Origin: Candidatus Peribacteria bacterium
GTDB taxonomy: Bacteria > Patescibacteriota > Gracilibacteria > UBA1369 > LOWO2-01-FULL-3
Length of the DNA: 64,000 nt
Assembly: GCA_943357285.1 (NCBI GenBank)
Contig: CALRGJ010000001.1
Coordinates: 124,001 to 188,000 of the forward strand
Reading direction: 5' to 3'
The position numbers were made by a program, and so were the translations under genes. This document shows, in pieces, positions 61,009 through 64,000 of the stretch (position 1 is the first letter of the stretch; each line of letters opens with the position of its first letter). The notes beneath the pieces are model-generated. The model searched no databases and had not been told where the DNA came from. It was given only the letters and a program-made list of their open reading frames with translations.

Positions 61009-61542
61009 ATGAAAACGGAAATTGCAGTTTTTGGAGGAGGATGTTTCTGGTGTACGGAAGCTATTTTTTCAGCATTGAATGGTGTAGTTAGTGTGAAGCC
61101 TGGGTATGCCGGTGGAGATGGTTTGGATTCTGATTACGAAAGTGTTTCGACCGGCGAGACTGGGCATGCTGAAGTGATAAAAATTGAATTTGATCCGAGT
61201 GTTATTCCATATAGAGATTTATTGGATGTGTTTTTCCATACTCATAATCCTACGACGATGAATCAGCAGGGTGCGGATATTGGCACTCAATATAGGTCTA
61301 TTATTTTGTATACTTCAGAAGAACAGAAGGAGGCTGCGGAAAAAGTTATTAGTGATCTAGAAAATTCCGGTGAATTTAAGGATTTTATTGTGACTGAGAT
61401 TAAGCCTTTGCATGAATTTTATGAAGCAGAAGATTACCATCATAATTATTTTGCGAAGAATATAGACGCTGCTTATTGTCAGGTTGTAATTTCACCGAAG
61501 CTGACGAAGTTGAGGGAGAAGTATAAGGCTAAATTGAAGTAA
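61009..61542 (+). CDS. msrA: Peptide methionine (S)-S-oxide reductase
   Basis: Reduces methionine-S-sulfoxide, complementing MsrB. The 177-residue protein carries the catalytic FGGGCFWCTEAIFSALNGV motif near residues 9-27, GYAGG, YESVSTGETGHAEVI and YHHNYFAKN. It starts 3 bp after msrB; the stop codon abuts the convergent mscL stop with no gap. Length is normal. Confidence 0.95.
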   Translation: MKTEIAVFGGGCFWCTEAIFSALNGVVSVKPGYAGGDGLDSDYESVSTGETGHAEVIKIEFDPSVIPYRDLLDVFFHTHNPTTMNQQGADIGTQYRSIILYTSEEQKEAAEKVISDLENSGEFKDFIVTEIKPLHEFYEAEDYHHNYFAKNIDAAYCQVVISPKLTKLREKYKAKLK

Positions 61543-61992
61543 TTAATTCTTCTTCAGGTGATCGCGGATTTCGCGGAGAAGTTTTGTTTGTTCTATAAGC
61601 TCTTTATGTTTGTCTGAAATTTCTTTTTCTAGAAGTTCTTCCTTGGATTTTCCTTCGGAATTTTTGTGAAGATGTTTATCCAATCTTTCTCTAATTTTGT
61701 TCATTTGTTTGATGAAGAAAAATATAGAGAAGGTAACAATTAGAAAGCTTAAAATTGAATTTATAAAATTTCCATAATTTACACTAACTGCGTCGGTGGT
61801 TCCTACGGCTTCCTTGAGGGTGATTTTTAGGTTTGAGAAATCTACTCCTCCAGTTAGCCAGCCAATTGGAGGCATAATTACATCTGTTACTAGGGAAGTC
61901 ACGATCTTGCCAAAGGCGGTACCGATAATGATACCTATGGCCATGTCCATGACATTTCCCTTGATGGCAAAATCTTTAAATTCTTTTAACAT
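61543..61992 (-). CDS. mscL: Large-conductance mechanosensitive channel
   Basis: Releases solutes on hypo-osmotic shock. The 149-residue protein has the amphipathic N-terminus ([20 protein letters not shown]), TM1 with the gate ([19 protein letters not shown]), MPPIGWL, a periplasmic loop and TM2 ([20 protein letters not shown]), then a long charged cytoplasmic helix. Its ATG overlaps the end of the upstream 61986 gene by 7 bp, so the three minus-strand genes here form one unit. Confidence 0.95.
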   Translation of the reverse strand: MLKEFKDFAIKGNVMDMAIGIIIGTAFGKIVTSLVTDVIMPPIGWLTGGVDFSNLKITLKEAVGTTDAVSVNYGNFINSILSFLIVTFSIFFFIKQMNKIRERLDKHLHKNSEGKSKEELLEKEISDKHKELIEQTKLLREIRDHLKKN

Positions 61993-62327
61993 GTTAGTTG
62001 TTCAAATTGGTAGACTAATTCCGTGAGCTCCTCTAGAAGTTTATTTTTAACTTCTTCTGTGGGCTCTTGGTAATTCAATCCCGTGGCTATGCCAAATTGT
62101 TTCTGGGCTAGGACGTTGACTTGAGTTTTGAGTTCTTTTGCTTTGTCTTTTGTTTGTTCGTCTCTTAATGATTGTTGTAATCTCAATCCTAAAACTGTAA
62201 GTCTTGTGGCAAAACATGCTAGCCAAGTATTGCCGCTGCTTCTTTCGATTTCATCTGTTATTCTAGCGGTAATTTCTTCCTTAATAGCTGCTTTCCTTTC
62301 TTCTGAACTTGGGATTGATTCACCCAT
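61986..62327 (-). CDS. Unknown small helical protein
   Basis: 113 residues, no recognised family, no signal peptide. It is helical and charged, with a moderately hydrophobic middle ([20 protein letters not shown]) and a C-terminus ending in Cys ([14 protein letters not shown]). It overlaps mscL by 7 bp and follows the 35-codon basic protein by 10 bp, which indicates a common mRNA. A link to osmotic adaptation is only positional. Confidence 0.6.
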   Translation of the reverse strand: MGESIPSSEERKAAIKEEITARITDEIERSSGNTWLACFATRLTVLGLRLQQSLRDEQTKDKAKELKTQVNVLAQKQFGIATGLNYQEPTEEVKNKLLEELTELVYQFEQLTC

Positions 62328-62337
62328 CTTTTAAATA

Positions 62338-62445
62338 TTAGCGATTTTCTTTTTTCTCTCTCTTTTCTTTTCTTTTTTCTGCTAATGTTTTTTGTGGTTT
62401 TTTTCTTTCTTCTGTTTGATTGAATTGTTCGCGACCGTGAGCCAT
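62338..62445 (-). CDS. Small basic protein of 35 residues
   Basis: The open frame ATG to TAA encodes MAHGREQFNQTEERKKPQKT followed by a Lys/Arg/Glu tail. It lies 10 bp upstream of the 61986 gene on the same strand, with a TATAAT box (62478-62473) about 27 bp before the ATG. The composition (40% Lys/Arg) resembles tiny nucleic-acid- or ribosome-associated proteins found in many bacteria. Coding status rests on position and promoter only. Confidence 0.5.
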   Translation of the reverse strand: MAHGREQFNQTEERKKPQKTLAEKRKEKREKKENR

Positions 62446-62504
62446 AGAATTGGGGTTATGGTTTGTGCTTGGATTATAGCATTAAATATCAGGAAGTTTA
62501 ATCT

Positions 62505-63383
62505 TTATTCATTAGGTTCGATATGTATGAGAATGTGTCCTAATTCCGGAATTTCTTCCTGAAGTTTGTCTTTGAGTTTGTGGGCCAAGGCATGACCTTC
62601 TTTTACTGTGATGTTGGCATCTACTACTGCGTGGAGGTCTACGTGGTATTTCATTCCTGTTTTGCGAATTAGGCATTTTTCTGTGTCGACAATGCCTTCA
62701 ACCTTTTTGGAAACTTTTCTGATGTCAGCTTCAACGTCGTCATATAAATTTTCGTCCATTATTTCTCCAAGGGCAGGTCTAAAAATTAAATAGCTGTTGT
62801 AGAGGATGAATCCTGAGGCAAAAAGTGCGGCCCAATCGTCTGCAACTTCATATCCTTTTCCTCCCATCAACGCTATTGAAATTCCTATAAATGCGGCAAC
62901 TGATGTTAGTGCGTCACTTCTGTGATGCCAAGCGTCTGCTTTGAGTGAAGAGCTTTTTGTTTCTTTGCTTTTTTTGAGAACAAGTCTGTAGGAAATTTCT
63001 TTCCAAATAATAATTGCGGCAAGAAATATTAGCGTCCAAGCTTTTGGTAATTCGTGAGGAGTTTGGATATTTTTAATACTTTCGTAGGCGATGATAGTGG
63101 CGGAAGTGATGAGAAACCCGACGACTATAAACGTAATTAATGGCTCAGCACGGCCATGTCCGTAAGGATGATTTTTGTCGGGTGGTTTACAGGAGTATTT
63201 AATGCCAAACCAAACTAGGCATGATGAGAAAACGTCAGTGGTGGATTCAATGGCGTCAGCGATAAGAGCATAGGAGTTACCAAAGAAACCAGCTAGCCAT
63301 TTTACTAGAGCTAGGCCTATGCTTCCGGCAATGCTGAAATAAATAGTACTAATGGCTTTTTGTTCGTTGGTGATTTTTGTCAT
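62505..63383 (-). CDS. Cation diffusion facilitator (CDF) metal transporter
   Basis: Proton-coupled efflux of Zn2+, Fe2+ or a related divalent cation. The 292-residue protein has six transmembrane segments. Metal-site residues are in TM2 (LIADAIESTTDVFSS) and TM5 (LKADAWHHRSDALTSVAAF, H-x3-D), with the inter-helix HPYGHGRAEPL loop. The C-terminal cytoplasmic domain (about 205-292) ends HILIHIEP, typical of CDF. Metal specificity cannot be read reliably. It lies 16 bp after the GNAT gene on the same strand. Confidence 0.93.
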   Translation of the reverse strand: MTKITNEQKAISTIYFSIAGSIGLALVKWLAGFFGNSYALIADAIESTTDVFSSCLVWFGIKYSCKPPDKNHPYGHGRAEPLITFIVVGFLITSATIIAYESIKNIQTPHELPKAWTLIFLAAIIIWKEISYRLVLKKSKETKSSSLKADAWHHRSDALTSVAAFIGISIALMGGKGYEVADDWAALFASGFILYNSYLIFRPALGEIMDENLYDDVEADIRKVSKKVEGIVDTEKCLIRKTGMKYHVDLHAVVDANITVKEGHALAHKLKDKLQEEIPELGHILIHIEPNE

Positions 63384-63399
63384 CCCTGAGAGTTTAGCA

Positions 63400-63849
63400 C
63401 TAAGGTGAGGAATGGGCGAGTGTCATGAATAATCTTGGTTCACCGTCTCCGAAGCGATTTTCTAGGCGTGATTTTATAATGAAGCCAGCATCGGTGTAAA
63501 TTTTGAGAGCGGCTTTGTTTTCTGGATGAACAAAGAGCGAATAATGTTTAGCATTAGTTGTTTCCAGGGCTTTATTAAAGGCAGCTTTGGCTATTCCTTG
63601 GCCTTGAAATTCTGGAAGAATGACGAGTCCGTTGAATTCAATATTTCCGTCAGGTTCGATGAGGTATGAAACAAATCCAGCTTTTTTTGTTTCAATTACA
63701 ATGAAAAAAACAGAGTTTTTAGTGATGTCGTGGAGAATTTCTGCTTTATCAACTCTTGGGGCGTATAGTTTTCTGTCCGAAGTTTTTTCTATTTTCTCAA
63801 TTGTTTCCCAATCGGCGATTGTGGCTTTTTGGAGGGTGAAGTTGAGCAT
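63400..63849 (-). CDS. GNAT-family N-acetyltransferase
   Basis: 149 residues. The acetyl-CoA-binding motif A is ILPEFQGQGIAKAAFNKAL near residues 78-96 (Q-x-x-G-x-A pattern), followed by the motif B segment HPENKAALKIYTDAGFIIK, typical of RimI-like enzymes. The acceptor (protein N-terminus, amino acid or antibiotic) is not evident. It is followed by the CDF gene and preceded by a partial membrane-protein gene on the same strand. Confidence 0.85.
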   Translation of the reverse strand: MLNFTLQKATIADWETIEKIEKTSDRKLYAPRVDKAEILHDITKNSVFFIVIETKKAGFVSYLIEPDGNIEFNGLVILPEFQGQGIAKAAFNKALETTNAKHYSLFVHPENKAALKIYTDAGFIIKSRLENRFGDGEPRLFMTLAHSSP

Positions 63850-63853
63850 GGAT

Positions 63854-64000
63854 TTATTTTAATCTCTTCCAAAGTTTTATTCCAAAGTAAATTGAAACAA
63901 AAAGAAAAATGATAAAAATTGCAGGGTGAATTATATAGGCAATATTTTCCCACTTTTGGTTCGCTGTTTCTAGGGTAAAAATTGGATCAAAAATGAAAGC
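63854..64000 (-). CDS. Partial membrane protein (C-terminal 48 residues)
   Basis: The frame entering from the right edge ends at a TAA at 63856-63854. The visible part includes one hydrophobic helix (IAYIIHPAIFIIFLFVSIYF) and a basic end GIKLWKRLK, so it is the C-terminus of a membrane protein with its tail probably in the cytoplasm. The stop lies 4 bp before the GNAT start, indicating one operon. The rest of the gene is outside the window. Confidence 0.6.
   Translation of the reverse strand, partial: AFIFDPIFTLETANQKWENIAYIIHPAIFIIFLFVSIYFGIKLWKRLK

Noticed and set aside
1-64000. Alternative genetic code (UGA read as Gly, as in Gracilibacteria/Absconditabacteria)
   Set aside because: Many genes end cleanly in TGA at expected family lengths (argF, tal, the ABC ATPase), and no conserved gene needs in-frame TGA readthrough.

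Overview
This is an AT-rich bacterial chromosome segment read with the standard genetic code: many intact genes end in TGA. Almost no gene has a Shine-Dalgarno sequence, not even ribosomal protein genes. Gene order is unusual, many small proteins have no recognisable family, and S-layer-homology (SLH) proteins occur beside a compact fermentative metabolism. Together these suggest a Candidate Phyla Radiation (Patescibacteria) lineage, possibly Peregrinibacteria-like. That placement is inferred from content, not from a search.

Layout. (1) 1-20.2 kb, almost all on the minus strand: rpoB-ssb-rpoC, rpsL-rpsG, fusA, tuf, rpsJ, then rplC-rplD-rplW-rplB-rpsS-rplV-rpsC running off the left edge. The cluster is broken into units with their own promoters and terminators. 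Plus-strand orphan genes sit in the breaks: a tandem paralogue pair (6.3-7.1 kb) and an acidic-repeat lipoprotein-like gene (4.1-5.6 kb). rpsJ has a terminator/antiterminator leader. (2) 20.2-28.9 kb, accessory: an unknown protein, a DUF1624-type membrane acyltransferase, an HNH endonuclease, a roughly 0.9 kb GC-rich island with one foreign-looking gene, an ABC transporter pair, a sugar isomerase-like protein, a glutamine-amidotransferase-like protein and a HicAB-like toxin-antitoxin pair. (3) 28.9-36.7 kb: serS, efp, epmA, a purine nucleoside phosphorylase and three genes of unknown function. (4) 36.7-60.6 kb, carbon and nitrogen metabolism: pgl, zwf, gnd, tkt, pgi, tal and phosphoketolase make a complete pentose phosphate/phosphoketolase set. 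Among them lie argF with an aspartoacylase-like partner, a very large glutamate synthase gene, an RRM protein, a tmRNA-derived tRNA-like element, a HEPN protein, a tandem KOW-like pair and SLH surface proteins. (5) 60.6-64 kb: msrB-msrA, mscL with two small genes, a CDF metal transporter, a GNAT acetyltransferase and a partial membrane protein.

Most notable signals. (a) A complete arginine-codon leader-peptide attenuator precedes argF: a 23-codon peptide with an Arg-Arg-Arg run, an antiterminator and a terminator. (b) A tmRNA acceptor domain at 48.6 kb appears to lack its mRNA-like domain. Upstream is an 11-bp-period TTTAAC-type repeat array that recurs upstream of the HicAB-like pair. A convergent candidate small RNA carries a 14-nt stretch complementary to its P2/loop. 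(c) The rpsJ leader contains a second attenuator-like switch. (d) Inverted-repeat operators lie in several divergent promoter regions. (e) Several genes have a -10 box placed so that transcription would start at or within a few bases of the ATG (leaderless mRNAs).
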